64,000 bases of DNA, taken from Bryum argenteum. Lineage: Eukaryota; Streptophyta; Bryopsida; Bryales; Bryaceae. Shown in pieces: positions 10,872-22,190 of this stretch (the stretch's first letter is position 1; each line of letters begins with the position of its first letter). The position numbers were made by a program, and so were the translations under genes. The notes beneath the pieces were generated by a model. That model was not told the origin of the DNA and did not search any database. It saw nothing but the letters and a program-made list of their open reading frames with translations. The stretch covers positions 12,311,495-12,375,494 of the forward strand of contig CM073328.1 in assembly GCA_037043015.1 (NCBI GenBank), given 5' to 3'.

Positions 10872-12628
10872 TTCATAGGTGATTTACACCATCACTACAC
10901 AGGTATACATAGTCAGATCCCAATGATCCTCTGCAGGGATGGGTGGTATACAATGATCTTTGTACAGACAGGTCAAACTGAAGCTTTCTCTTACACATGC
11001 TCAGACCAGGATCCTGCTGATCCTTGTGTCTCGTTGATTTACATGGATATACTGCTTACATATGTGAACTAACCTTTTGTTTAGTAGTACACATGTGTAA
11101 GGAGATTTGCAATCGGCAATCACAATGTCTACATTTTTACCCTGAAATGCCAGGGATGTAAATATTACAGACAGTGGACATATCTGGGGACAATCAATCT
11201 GTTTCGAATGTCCACATTTGTAAGCAGTCTACATCCAATTAAATGGTACCCTGGAAGGCCAGGGATTTTGAAATCTGAGTCTCTTTGCTTTGTGAATGAA
11301 AATCTTTATTCCATTGTATATGTTTGCTATACAAGTTGTACAAAGTCTTAGTCTTTCGCAGGTTTTTTTGTGATTCTTTCAAGTGCGTCGATTGCACTTT
11401 TGAGACAAAAACTGACAACATTGTGGACTACACTTGCAGATTAAGCAACTCTAGAGAATAAGTGGGGACGGTACAGTTTCTATGGAATCCGTAGAGTCAT
11501 TTGATTGAAACTGTTAAATGGGTGCCTGGCTTCACTTTAATCAACATAACCACCAATTATCTAACGACTCTTAAGCTTCTAAATTCACCATTGGGCCGTT
11601 GGCGCTCTTGATAACTGATCACTTCCTGCATTACTTGACCTGCCTGTGAAAGTATTCACTACCACATCGAAGTTGTAACTACAGTCTCAACTCCAGGTAC
11701 TGAAACTGTCTCTTTATTTCAATCGTTGAAGCCCATATTCAGTGTGTGATTTCTGGTTGTGAAGGTGATCATAGTCTAGTTTGCATTTCCAGACTATGAT
11801 CATTGTCTTGAAAGTATCTGTGGAGAGGATTCTAGTCTGCGCAACTATGAACATCAATCTTACTTCATTTCCTGTAGAGTTGCATCCTGTAACTAGGATC
11901 AAGGAAAAGCTGTAAGTTCTAGAATAGAGGCCAGGTTTATTTCTTCTAGAGTGCCTTCCAACAAGGATTACGTATAGTTTTCATTTGATGTTACATCTTG
12001 ATATTTCATGGCAACCAAGTTACATCGTGAACTAGAATCAAGGGCTTATAGTAGTTTGATGTTGATAATCATCAATGTAGTTTACTTGATGGTATTACAT
12101 GCAATGGGCTCTTGCTCTTTGTTTGCAGCACACGAACTGTAAGTAATTTTGGTTTGATGTTGTATGTTGATGTTTCTTATTTCATACCACTATCATGTTC
12201 ACCTTGAGAGGGGGTTATTAGTCATGCCGTACATTAAGTTGAACGATTGCTATACTTACACCACTCTTAATTAGGGTTTGGAGTTTTCCTTCTTGATCTT
12301 TGTTGCAAGTTGTATCTAAATCAGACTGCATATTGGTTTGAGGCTCTGATCATCATCAAGGTGACATGCTCAATAATTGTTAGTATCAAGCTCGTTCTGG
12401 AGTTACCAAGGGATTCATTTTCCCGGAAACGGGCAAAATTCGTGGGAGATTGCATCATTTCAAATCATGAACTTCTCTTGATTTAGTTACAAGATTTAGA
12501 ACTCAAGGAAGTTCTACAGGTGCACCTCAAATTGCACACCCTGACATCCAACTCCTGAGCACATTGAAACACAAAAGTGAAAGCAGAATTGACTTTCTCT
12601 TGAATAATTATTGACTGTGCGGATATGC
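10872..12628. other. VAC14 3' UTR and intergenic DNA
   Basis: The first few hundred bases after the TGA at 10869-10871 are presumably 3' UTR. No convincing poly(A) signal stands out. The rest has only short shadow frames and no recognised repeat. Copies of GCAGCAGCTGTGATC lie about 215 bp apart in the last VAC14 intron (about 10412 and 10627), a small local duplication. Confidence 0.4.
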
Positions 12629-13180
12629 ATGGCAATTGAATCGATATCCAACATGCTCTTTTCTGGCGTGCAGACTGAATCTGTTGCGGCAATCCCTTCT
12701 TGCAAAGCTCATCAAATGAAGGCAACACGAGGAAGAGGGAGAGGGAGAGGCAGAGGAGCAAGTGCCGCAGCAGCAGCCGCAGCAGCCATGAAGGCAGCAG
12801 CTTCATACGTTCCCGAGCAGCAGCAGCAGCAGCAGCAGCAAAGAACAGACTCATCAGATCCCACAACGGGAGCAGGAGGAGGAGGAGGGTACACAGAGAC
12901 AGACTTGCGGGCAGCAATGAACGCACACGGCGCAGGACTATTAGGAGCCCTGGGCCAGCAGATGAACGCCCACTTGACAAGCTTGACCATGTTCGAAAGC
13001 GCAACAACCAGTCTCCGGGGCCAGTGCCAGAACATGGTGGTGGAGATCGGGAAACTCCTGGAAGCCATCGAGTTGTACCAGAACACCCATGCTCAGGTCA
13101 TGATTCATGCTGCTCTGCTGCGACAGATTGTTGCGGAATTCGCACAGCATATTCATAACTCGCAAGTCTTCGGTGCATAG
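12629..13180 (+). CDS. Unrecognised Ala/Gln-rich small protein
   Basis: A 183-aa frame opens with ATG at 12629 and closes with TAG at 13178. Order of features: an ordinary N-terminus of about 30 residues, an RGRGRGRGRG run, an alanine run, QQQQQQQQQ, a GGGGG linker (about residue 90), then about 85 residues without low complexity (YTETDLRAAMNAHGAGLL to AEFAQHIHNSQVFGA). These look helical and could form a coiled coil. The start could also be ATG 12716, just before KATRGRGRG, and TTTTCTGGCGTGCAG before 12675 looks like a splice acceptor, so an upstream exon is possible. No family is recognised. The non-repetitive C-terminal block is the main argument for a real gene; the CAG and GCN tracts also keep other frames open, so doubt remains. 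Confidence 0.5.
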   Translation: MAIESISNMLFSGVQTESVAAIPSCKAHQMKATRGRGRGRGRGASAAAAAAAAMKAAASYVPEQQQQQQQQRTDSSDPTTGAGGGGGYTETDLRAAMNAHGAGLLGALGQQMNAHLTSLTMFESATTSLRGQCQNMVVEIGKLLEAIELYQNTHAQVMIHAALLRQIVAEFAQHIHNSQVFGA

Positions 13181-13317
13181 AATGCTACTCTTACATGCTA
13201 GTCTTACACCAGTGGTGATATGGGAATTCTGTTCAACGGCACTTCTGATAGGAGATTGGTGTGCTTCTTCTTTTGCTTTGCTGCTGCCATATTTGAGGTA
13301 GGAATCGCCCTTGTTAA

Positions 13318-13785
13318 AGGGAGCCCGAGGGGCTCTTTTTCAATAGGATGTGCTCTGTCTGTCTGTAGCTCTCAGTGTACTCAACTTTTCATTTATATTT
13401 TTGATGTTGAACTTGTCACCTTCTTATGATGCATTTAACGCGTGAAATTTTACAATTCAAATCACAATTTGTATGAGTAATTTTGTGCTTTGAAAGGATG
13501 TGGTAGGTAGGTTGGGATTGTACATAACTTTGTAGGAGGTAGCAAGCTCATCATTGATTGGTTTATTTATTTATTTATGATGCCCAATTTCAAAAGATGA
13601 TGTGATCCAATTTTGGGCTGCCCGTTTCAGACCCCATGGGCATTCAGACCCCATGGGCATTCAGACCCCATGGGCATTCAGACCCCATGGGCATTTAGAC
13701 CCCATGGGCATTTAGACCCCATGGGCATTTAAGGGTTAATGTGTGACTAATTTTGCCCATTTTAGACCCCATGGGCATTTAAGGG
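13318..13785. mobile_element. TTAA-flanked MITE (family A, copy 1) with satellite at its right end
   Basis: Homologous over most of its length to 56178-56539 and, inverted, to 55479-55840: GAGCCCGAGGGGCT, GTACTCAACTTTTCA, CAATTCAAATCACAATTTGTATGAG, GTAGGTAGGTTGGG, TGCAAGCTCATCATTGATTGG-like, CAATTTTGGGCTGCC. TTAA lies at 13314-13317 and at both 13736 and 13786. The left terminal repeat is degenerate; the right one has been turned into a 17-bp satellite. Confidence 0.7.
13628..13785. repeat. 17-bp minisatellite
   Basis: About six units of CAGACCCCATGGGCATT at 13628-13730, then one more copy after a 50-bp duplication of the TTTAAGGGTTAATGTGTGACTA junction. It derives from the right terminal repeat of the MITE, where other copies have a single CAGAGCCCAAGGGCG. 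Confidence 0.85.
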
Positions 13786-13789
13786 TTAA

Positions 13790-14400
13790 TGTGTGACTAG
13801 TTTTACTTGATCGTAGTTTTTGGGTGATGGAGATATCCATTATTTTTGTGATGCGGTGAGTTTGGGGTAGTGTGTGGATGCCTTGGTATCAATATGATCA
13901 AGATCAAGCATGTTTGTTATGTTTAGTTGGTTACTGTAAGCTTTAATCTCTATTGTCAACAGATCTTCTTGTGTTAGTTGTGTACAAGTAAAGTGAGGAA
14001 TAATTGAGTTCATATAATTTTGTTTTTGATAGAGTTACATATGCTTTCTCTAAGTAGGAAATGTTTGTGAAAGTGAGTAGAAATGACTATGCTTTTTGTT
14101 GTAATGTAAAATCATGATGTTCAGTATGATAAAAATAAGATTTTTAAGTGCCTCAAGTTTTAACCTTCAAAAGTGCCTCAAGTTTTAACCTTCAAAAGTT
14201 CGAGTCTTTTCTTAACCAAGGATACTATATTTTTGAAAGTGTCGTAAATAAAATTTTAATATGAGTTATTTGAATAGAATTTCAACTCAATTGTAGAGTA
14301 CGATCTTGTCATAGATCTATTGTGGATCATTTGGGTCATATTTTGAGTCATCAAGCGTCAAGAGATTGTTGAAACACAAAATTTCATGATTTCACTCTCA
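13790..14400. other. AT-rich spacer
   Basis: No gene seen. A perfect 22-bp tandem duplication (GTGCCTCAAGTTTTAACCTT plus CAAAA) lies at about 14149-14195. Confidence 0.4.
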
Positions 14401-15128
14401 AGTGGAAATGCTACTAATAGACTTATTTCAGTGGAAGAAATGACCTCAGAAGTTGTTTCTTCATCTCAATAACATCCATTTACCAAAGAAATTTATCAAA
14501 AAAAAATTCTCGGTCAAATAAATGCATCCCATGTCTTAAAGTTGAAATTTAAGGTGAACGGAAGAGATAGAGCTCCTCAAAAAGCTTGTTAATTTATTTT
14601 TTTAGTTTTTCAGGTATAGATATTGGATTTGTATCGATCATTCTATAGTTTTCCATATATAGAATCAACATTGCAAATCTATTACCAATATTATTCTAAA
14701 TAAAAATTTGACAGTTACAAAGTTGTTGGATATTATCTTAAGATCATACATGTGTAAGAATAAATTATAAAAAACTAAAAACCCCAATTTTGTTTAAATG
14801 ACATTATTCTGTTAAAATGGCATGTTTTAGGGTGTTCAAGTAGTAAAAAATAAGATAGATAATTGTCTCTTTTTGACCTTTGACCACTGCTGAGAGGCAG
14901 ATATTTTGATATATCTCAGTATCTCAATATCTCAATATATCTCAATATCTCAATGACCGCTTCGAAACAAAAATGTTTTGAACTTTTGTTAGAAATATTT
15001 ACCCTTTCACCACTATGTAGAGTTCAAAAATTGTAATATTGTGTGATATTAGAAAATAATTTGTGATAATATAGTTTATATTATAGAGAATGTGTGATAT
15101 TAAAAAACCTGCCATTTAGAGACATTTT

Positions 15129-15166
15129 GACTATGAGAAAAGTGAGGGGTTTGCAATCTTTCAAAT

Positions 15167-15209
<43 letters not shown>

Positions 15210-15478
15210 TAAACGTTCCTCAAGTCTAGCAACGTATTAGAACTTGCTTGAACAACGTTCTCAAGAAAATAAGCAACATTTTCAACTAGATTATAAATTA
15301 CATATCGTGGTGATGCGATAACATTGCTCATTTTTTTGAGAATGTTGCTCAAGCAAAGTTCCAAAACGTTGCTCAAGCAAAGTTCCAAAATGTTGCTCAA
15401 GCAAAGTTCTGAAACAATTGCTAAACTTTAGCAATGTTTGAGAAGAAAAGGTTGCAAACCCCCTCAATTGTTGTGGTG
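15129..15478. mobile_element. CACTA-like MITE inside repeat copy 1
   Basis: Ends read (G)ACTATGAGAAAAGTGAGGGG on the left and, in reverse complement, CACCACAACAATTGAGGGGG on the right, matching the better preserved element at 19658-19914. The interior has a T tract of about 38 bases and three tandem copies of GTTGCTCAAGCAAAGTTCC. TTC follows the right end. Confidence 0.6.
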
Positions 15479-17019
15479 TTCCACCATTTCCCTCTCCATT
15501 TACAAGCATTTATATTTATATTTTTATTTGTATTTACACCTTTCTAAAATCACTCCTTATATTCTCTTACTATTGGGGGTTTAAAGCCTTTTTAGTTTGT
15601 CACGTATGTAGGATACCTTTGCATTATAAAACTAGGACACCAAAGCTCTTGGTCAAAGACTACGTTGAAAGCAAACAAAGGTTTGCTTAGTTGTGATTGA
15701 GTTCTGATGAACATAAGCCTCAATCCAAAGGAGATGCGTCAAATTATCTCGACACCATGGAGGATTTTGTAACAAGGATCTCGCGCATCGAAGTGAATCC
15801 TTTCCATGGTTGTAGTTGCGAAGCACACTCAATACTTTCATGTGCGCAAACTACATAAACCTATTGTGCGCATTTTTCAAATTCTTCCCTAGCATTGTAC
15901 CATATCCTCCATTATGTCGAATCCTATTGCTGTCGCACTCATTTTGTGCGGTTGTCACTTTATGATTGTCACTTTGTTGCTGTCGCACTCATTTTGTGCG
16001 GTTGTCACTTTATTGCTGACCTTTCTTGTATACCTTCCACAATAAGGTATTCTTCTATACTATTACAAGTGTATATATATCTCCACTTTCCTATATTAGA
16101 GAATTATCATAGTCACATTGTTTTCCACCACCACTGCCCACAGTAAAATTTGTCTTCAAAACTTTACAAAACAAGAAGCTCGACAATTTTAAAAGTATAG
16201 ATTCAACTTATATATTAACATTCAAGAACCATAACAAACGTATGAATCAAGTTACATCAAGGTATGTATACCATTATTAGGGCCGTTGTCTTGATGTTTG
16301 CGGCCATGGTCAAATCATTCTTTCCAACCAATACCTTCAATCTTGTCTTGACAAGTTGACAGTGTGTATCTATCTCCAACATGGTAATGACAATCACATA
16401 TCTTTGCGATGATTGTACTTGTCACTACTGTAAGCGCACACAATAAAAGTACTTTGAGCACACACAAAATATAAAGTAAGAAGCAATACATAATTCAATG
16501 AAATCTCCCATGGGTAGAGTAAAGTGAAAAGAATAACAAACAAAATATGCACATGATCCATTAGTGAGTGAAAAGGCAAGGAAAAGCATTTTCTTACAAT
16601 GTGCAAATGATATCCTAAAAATTTTGTGCTTAATTGAAGGAGAGAGCATGATTATAAAACAATTGTACCCAAGAGAATTGAAAATTACAAACAAAGAGTA
16701 AAGAAAAGGTATATTAGAGCTGATTGAATTAGACTAGACTTGCAAGTGTTTCATTGGAACAAGTTGAATGAGATATAATCTTTTGAGGGCTTTGAGAAGC
16801 TTCAGAAACGAGTGAACTACACAAAATCTTCTCTACACTTGTCGAAAACAATAGGAAACCAACAAGAATAATTAGTACGTAGAAATTCAAATCTGGTGTT
16901 GTGGTAATCTCACTAGAAGGGCCTGCGGTATTGAACTTGAGGGTTCTACCACGTATGGAGGATGGCGCTTTGAGATATCTTCGAAGGCTCTTACCAAAGT
17001 AGCACCTAGCATGCACCTA

Positions 17020-18540
17020 CGGAAAAGCGTTTGTAGCATTATGACTTACTGACTTAGGTAATATCACGAGAGTACGTCGCAATCCACGAGAGGAGAGAAA
17101 CAAGAAGTAAAGCAAAAGCGGAACGAGGAAACATGAAGCCAAAAGGAAAGAAGAAGCAGGAGCAGGGAAGAAGAAGGGAAGAGGAACGCAGACTACAGCA
17201 GTTGACCTAGCCGCACACAACAGCACAGTTCTTAAAGAATAAGTAAAGCACAAATCAAGCGGAAGACAACACAAAGCCAAAGTGGAAGGGAAAGGAGCAA
17301 CTTGAAAGGGGAAGGAAAAACAGGGAAAGGGAACATTGTCCATCTAGCCGTACAAGATAAAGGAGCAACAGGGAAGGGGAAAGAGGAAAAGGGAAGGGAA
17401 CGCGGTCCACCTAGCCATACAGCTCGACAAGACCATATAAAGCACAAACAAAAGAAGGAAACAAAAAGCCAAAGGGGAGGGAAAATAGGAAGAGGGAAGG
17501 GGCCCAAGAGAAAGGAGCAAGAGGGAAGGGGAACGAGGAAAAAAGAAGGGGAATGCGGGCCTAGCCGCACTGCTCGACAAGACCAAGCAGAAGAAGGAAA
17601 CGCAAAGCCAAAGAGGAGGGAAAATAGGAAGAGAGAAGGGGCACAAGAGAAAGGAGCAACATGGAAGGGGAAGGAGGAAAAAGGAAGGAGAACGTGAACC
17701 ACCTAGCCGTACACCTTGACAAGACCAAATAAAGCACAAGCGGAAGAAGGAAACGCAAAGCCAAAGAGGAGGGAAAATAGGAGAGGGAAGGGGAAAGCAG
17801 GAAACGCAAAGCCAAAGGGGAGGGAAAATAGGAAGAGGGAAGGGGAAATCTCACTACAAGGGCATGCGGTATTTGAACTTGAAGGTTCCACCACGTATGG
17901 AGGATGGCGCTTCCAAATATCTTCGAAGGCTCTTACCAAAGTAGCACCTAGCATGCAATTGCAGAAAAGCGTCTGTAGCATTAGGACTTAGCCACTTGGG
18001 TAACATCACGACAGTTAGTCACGAGAGGAGAGAAACAAGAAGTAAAGCAGAAGCGGAACGAGGAAACGTGAAGCCAAAGGGGAAGAAGAAGCAGGAGCAA
18101 GGAAGAGGAAGAGGAACGCAGGCGATCTAGCCGCACATAGCCGCACAAATCTTCAAGAATAAGTAAAGCACAAGCGGAAGGAGACAACTCTTGCGAGATT
18201 CAAACCTGAGGGTTCAACCACGTATAGAGGACGATGCTTCTAAGCGACTACGGAGGCTCCTTCCGAAGTAGCAGCAGCCGGAAAGCAACAAGAGCAGCAA
18301 GGCGGTAGGTTGCAATCCGCAAGACCAAAGTAACAAGAAGAAATAAAGTAGAAGAGGAAGATGGAAACGTGAAGCCAAAGGGAAGGGAAATGTCGTCGAC
18401 CTAGCCGCACAGCTCCACAAGAACAAGTAAACCAGAAGGAGAAGGAGGAAACGCGAAGCCAAACGGGGTGGAGAAAAGGGGAAGAGGGAAGGGGAACGCG
18501 GTCAACCTAGCCACAAAACTCCACAAGAACGTAATGAGAA
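17020..18540 (+). repeat. Purine-rich degenerate satellite within repeat copy 1
   Basis: About 1.5 kb in which nearly all plus-strand bases are A or G, broken by about eight CCTAGCCGCACA-type boxes (about 17206, 17343, 17409, 17559, 17701, 18126, 18398, 18506). Each box is followed by ACAAGA, AGTAAAGC and AGGAAACGCAAAGCCAAAGG. Copies 2, 3 and 4 hold only two or three such units (21540-21800, 27050-27300, 30400-30750). Long frames on both strands here are by-products of composition. Confidence 0.8.
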
Positions 18541-18899
18541 TAGTAGGAATTTTATAAGAACGTGGTCCACGTGGCCGTACATATTTGCAAGAAACATAGA
18601 ACCTCTTTCTAGGCTATTCTTCCTTCGAAGATATTGTGATGGCAAAGAAGCAAGTATATTTTTCAATTCATCAACTATTTAAGAAGGCTCAAACAACATT
18701 TTGGATGAAGGGCAAAACATTTAAGAGCCAAATGTCCTTCATCCAGAGTCTATTTAAGATGAATTCAAAATGGTCTGAAAACAAGTCTAGTTTGTGTAGT
18801 AAAAATCTCAATAACATCTCAATAACACCATTTTACCAAAATTTATCAGAATAAAATTCTTGGGTCAAAGAATAGCCTTGCAACGGTGAAAACTATTTG

Positions 18900-21800
18900 A
18901 ACTTCTACAAAGAGAGTAAAGTCCAAAATTAGACCCCTTGCATTAAAACGCATCCATAACTTTTTCACATTTTGGATCAAATGAATGTTTCTACTTTTAG
19001 AAAAAAAGATTAACTAATATTGAACCCTACAAACAAAGTTGAAATTCAAGGTGAAGGAAGAGATAGAGCTCCTTAAAAACCTAGTTGATTTGTTTTTGTT
19101 ATTTTTCATGTATAAAATCATCATCATTCCAATACCGATACCAATATCATTCCTCAAAAACCACGTATAATTATTTTTAGTTTTCCATATATAGAATTAT
19201 CATTGCAAATCTACTACCAATTATTCAAAACAAAAACTCTGACAGCTACAAAGTTGTTCCTGAATATCATCTTAAGATCATACATGTGTAAGAAAAAATT
19301 ATAAAAAACTAAAAACCCCAATTATCTTATAATAACGTTATTACGCTAAAACGGCATGGTTTAGGGTATTCCCGAAGTAACAAATAAGAGAGATTATTGT
19401 ATCTTTATGGCCTTTGACCACTGCCGACAAACAAATATTCCTCGATGTCCGCTTAGAAACTGAGAGGCAAATATTCCTCAATGACTGCTTAGAAACAACA
19501 TTGTTTTGAACATTCATTGAGGAATGTTTAGCCTTTGACAACCTTTTAGGGTTCAAAAATTGTGATAATGTATAATATTACAAAATAATTTGTGATGATA
19601 TAGTTGATATTATGGAGATCGCGTGATAATAGAAAACGTGCCATTTAGAGGCATTTCCACTACAAAAAAAGAGAGAGGTTTGCAATGTTACAAATGTTGC
19701 TTGTCGGTAAACCTTGCTCAAGTCTAGCAACGTATTGGAACTTACTTGGGCAACGTTCTCAAGAAAGTAAGCCAACGTTTTTAACTAAATTATAAATAAT
19801 ATAAATAATATTTTTAGGTGATGCGATAACGTTGCTTATTTTCTTGAGGAAGTTGCTAAGCTTTAGCATCGTTTGAGAAGAGAAGATTGCAAACTCCCTC
19901 AAATTGTAGTAGTGTTCCACCCTCTCCCTCTCCATTGAGGAGCATTTATATTTATATTTTAAATTTGATTTACACCTTTCTAAAATCACCCCTTACAATC
20001 TCTTATTATTGGGTTTGAAGCTGTTTCTAGTTTGTCACGTATGTAGGATACCTATGAATTATAAAAACTAGAACACAAAAGCTCATGGTGAAAGACTAGT
20101 TTGAAACCAAAGAAAGGTTTGCTAAGTTGTGATTGAATTCGATTGAGTCAAATTATCTTCACACCATGGAGGATTTTGTGACAAGGATCTCGACGCATCA
20201 AAGTGAATCGTGTATTATGATCCTTTGCATGGTTGTAGTGGGAAAGCACGCACGATACTTTCATGTGCGCAAACTACATAAACTTATTGCGCACATTTTG
20301 AAAATTCTTTCATAGCATTGTACCAAATCCTTCATTATGTCGAACACTCCATTAGTGCGCTCACACTCACTTTGTGCAGTTGTCACTTTATCGTTAATTT
20401 TTTGTGTATACCTTCAACAACAAGGTATTCTTTTATATTATTACAAGTATGTATTGATTTCCACTTTGCTATATTAGAGAATTTTTACAGTCACATTGTT
20501 TTTCGTTGCCCTTGCCCAAAATGAAACTTGTTTCTAAACGTTCAAAAAACAAGAATCTTAACAATTGACAATGTATAGATTCAACTCAGATCTTACCATT
20601 CAAAAACCCGTTACAAACTTAATGAATGAAGTTACATCAAGGTATATTTACCATATGAAACCTATGTTTCACCATTTGAGATTATAGCAAATATATAGAA
20701 ACGGCGGGTGGTAATCCTCCATGTGTGTTAGATGTCCCACGGCCACAAGCTTGAGATCGTCTTCCAAAAGGATGGAGTGCAGTTGACCGAAGTTGTAGTC
20801 CATATTAAAACAATATTAAACCATATTAAAACAACGGCGTTTCTCGTCTTTTGAAACCCTAAGAAAGAATGAAATAACATCATTTATCCCAGTATAATCA
20901 TGATTGTGTGCATGTCCCTACAAATGACACAAACCATACTCAAACAATACCTATAAGTGTGGCATATTTATGCACAACTTGTTTTGTTGCCAACATTGCT
21001 ATTGTATACTTCTAGGTTGAGGTTTAGGATTCATTCATTCCTCGCAAAAGCATCTCATGAGTACTAGGATTTCTTTACGCAATCAGCTTGGATTGAACCG
21101 CTACGTACCTTAACAATGACAAGGAACTCTAGGGCCGTTGTGTTGACTTTTGCGGTCATGCTGAAACGCTTCTCTTCAACCAATACCTTCAATTCTCTCT
21201 TGACATCGTGTCGGCTATCACCTACATGGTAAGGACAATCACAGATCTCTCCTATGATTGTAGTTGTGGCCACTGTAAGCGCACACAATGAAAGTATTTT
21301 CCGCACACACAAAACCTAAAGTAAGAAGCAATACATAATTCAACGAAATCTCCCAAGGATAGAGTAGATTGAAAAGAATAACAAACACAATATGCACACA
21401 ATCCAATAGAGAGTGAAAAGCCAAAGAAAAGAATTTGCTTACAAAGCGCAAATTATTGAGCATGTCACCTAACTTGAGGATTTTGCTACGTATAGAGGAC
21501 GGCGCTTGGTGACTTCGAACACTCCTGCCAAAGTAGCACCTGCCTGAAAGCGCCGGCAGCAGCATGGCGGTAGGTCGCGATTGACGAGAGCAGAGAAACA
21601 AGAAGTAAAGCTGAAGGGAAAGGAGGAAACGCGAAGCCAAAGGGGAAGGGGAAGCAGGAAGAGGGAAGGGGAACGCAGTCGACCTAACCGCACAGCTCTA
21701 CATGAACAAGTAAAGGAGAAGCAGAAGGAGGAAATGCGAAGCAAGGGGGGAACAGAAAGAGGGAAGAGGAATGCGGTCCACCGAGCCGCACAACTCTACA

Positions 21801-22190
21801 AGAACGTAATGAGAATAGTAGGAATATTATGGGAACGTGGTCCACGTGGCCTACAAAGTTGCAAGGAAAATAACACCTCTCTTTGGCCTGTGCTTCCTTC
21901 GAAAATATTGTGATTGCAAAGAAGCTTGTATATTTTGCAATTCATCAACTATCACATCTCAAACCTAAACTCCAATGACCCAAGGTGTTTGAGGTTTGAA
22001 GTTCGAGAGGTGCGTAAAAAAGCCAAATTAAACCTATGGCATTTCTCCAAGTAAAATCTCAAGAAATAATGGAAAAATTTGAACAAATTGGAAAGAAGAG
22101 ACACTCAATGTCTCAATCCAAGGAGGAGCTTACTAAAAAAAGTCTCTCGTCAGGGGTATGATAATTATCTATATTTTGTCAGCCACGCGC
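18900..22190. repeat. Long dispersed repeat unit, copy 2
   Basis: Same order of landmarks: TTATTATTGGGTTTGAAGC (about 20000), GCATTGTACCAAATCCTTC (20315), AAGTAAGAAGCAATACATAA (21321), two purine-rich satellite units and GAACGTGGTCCACGTGG (21834). The middle (CATCAAGGTATATTTACCAT, AGATCGTCTTCC) and the 3' end (AACCTAAACTCCAATGACC, CTTACTAAAAAAAGTCTCT) match copy 4 but not copies 1 and 3. The segment 18900-19640 corresponds to 27660-28460. Confidence 0.7.
19658..19914. mobile_element. CACTA-like MITE inside repeat copy 2
   Basis: A 257-bp element starts CACTACAAAAAAAGAGAGAG and ends in the complement of CACTACTACAATTTGAGGGA. A 3-bp duplication TTC lies on each side (19655-19657 and 19915-19917). 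Repeat copy 4 lacks it at the same place (28466-28505, GAGGTATTTCTATCATGTCC), giving an empty site. Short CACTA ends and a 3-bp duplication are typical of EnSpm/CACTA elements. Confidence 0.75.

Larger units (their letters stand above)
14400..18900. repeat. Long dispersed repeat unit, copy 1
   Basis: Landmarks shared with copies 2-4: the CCATTTACAAGCATTTATAT start near 15492, GCATTGTACCATATCCTCC (15892), TATTGCTGACCTTTCTTGTA, AATTTGTCTTC, a block with AAGTAAGAAGCAATACATAA (16468), CTAGAAGGGCCTGCGGTATT (16912), a purine-rich satellite, and GAACGTGGTCCACGTGG (18560). It is followed by a segment repeated at 27.4 kb (GATGAAGGGCAAAACATTTA). Its 3' variant is shared with copy 3 but not copies 2 and 4. 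No coding region, terminal direct repeats or primer-binding site were recognised, so the class stays open (large non-autonomous element or segmental repeat). Limits are approximate. Confidence 0.7.

Noticed and set aside
16729-17016. Minus-strand frame with a hydrophobic segment, similar in three repeat units (also 26750-27034 and 29987-30331)
   Set aside because: Differences between copies mostly change the amino acid and frames start and end differently, so there is no sign of selection for a protein.
17302-17739. Open frames over 130 codons on both strands
   Set aside because: They lie in the purine-rich satellite; the lysine/glutamate/glycine-rich and the mirrored phenylalanine/serine/leucine-rich products are what such composition gives.
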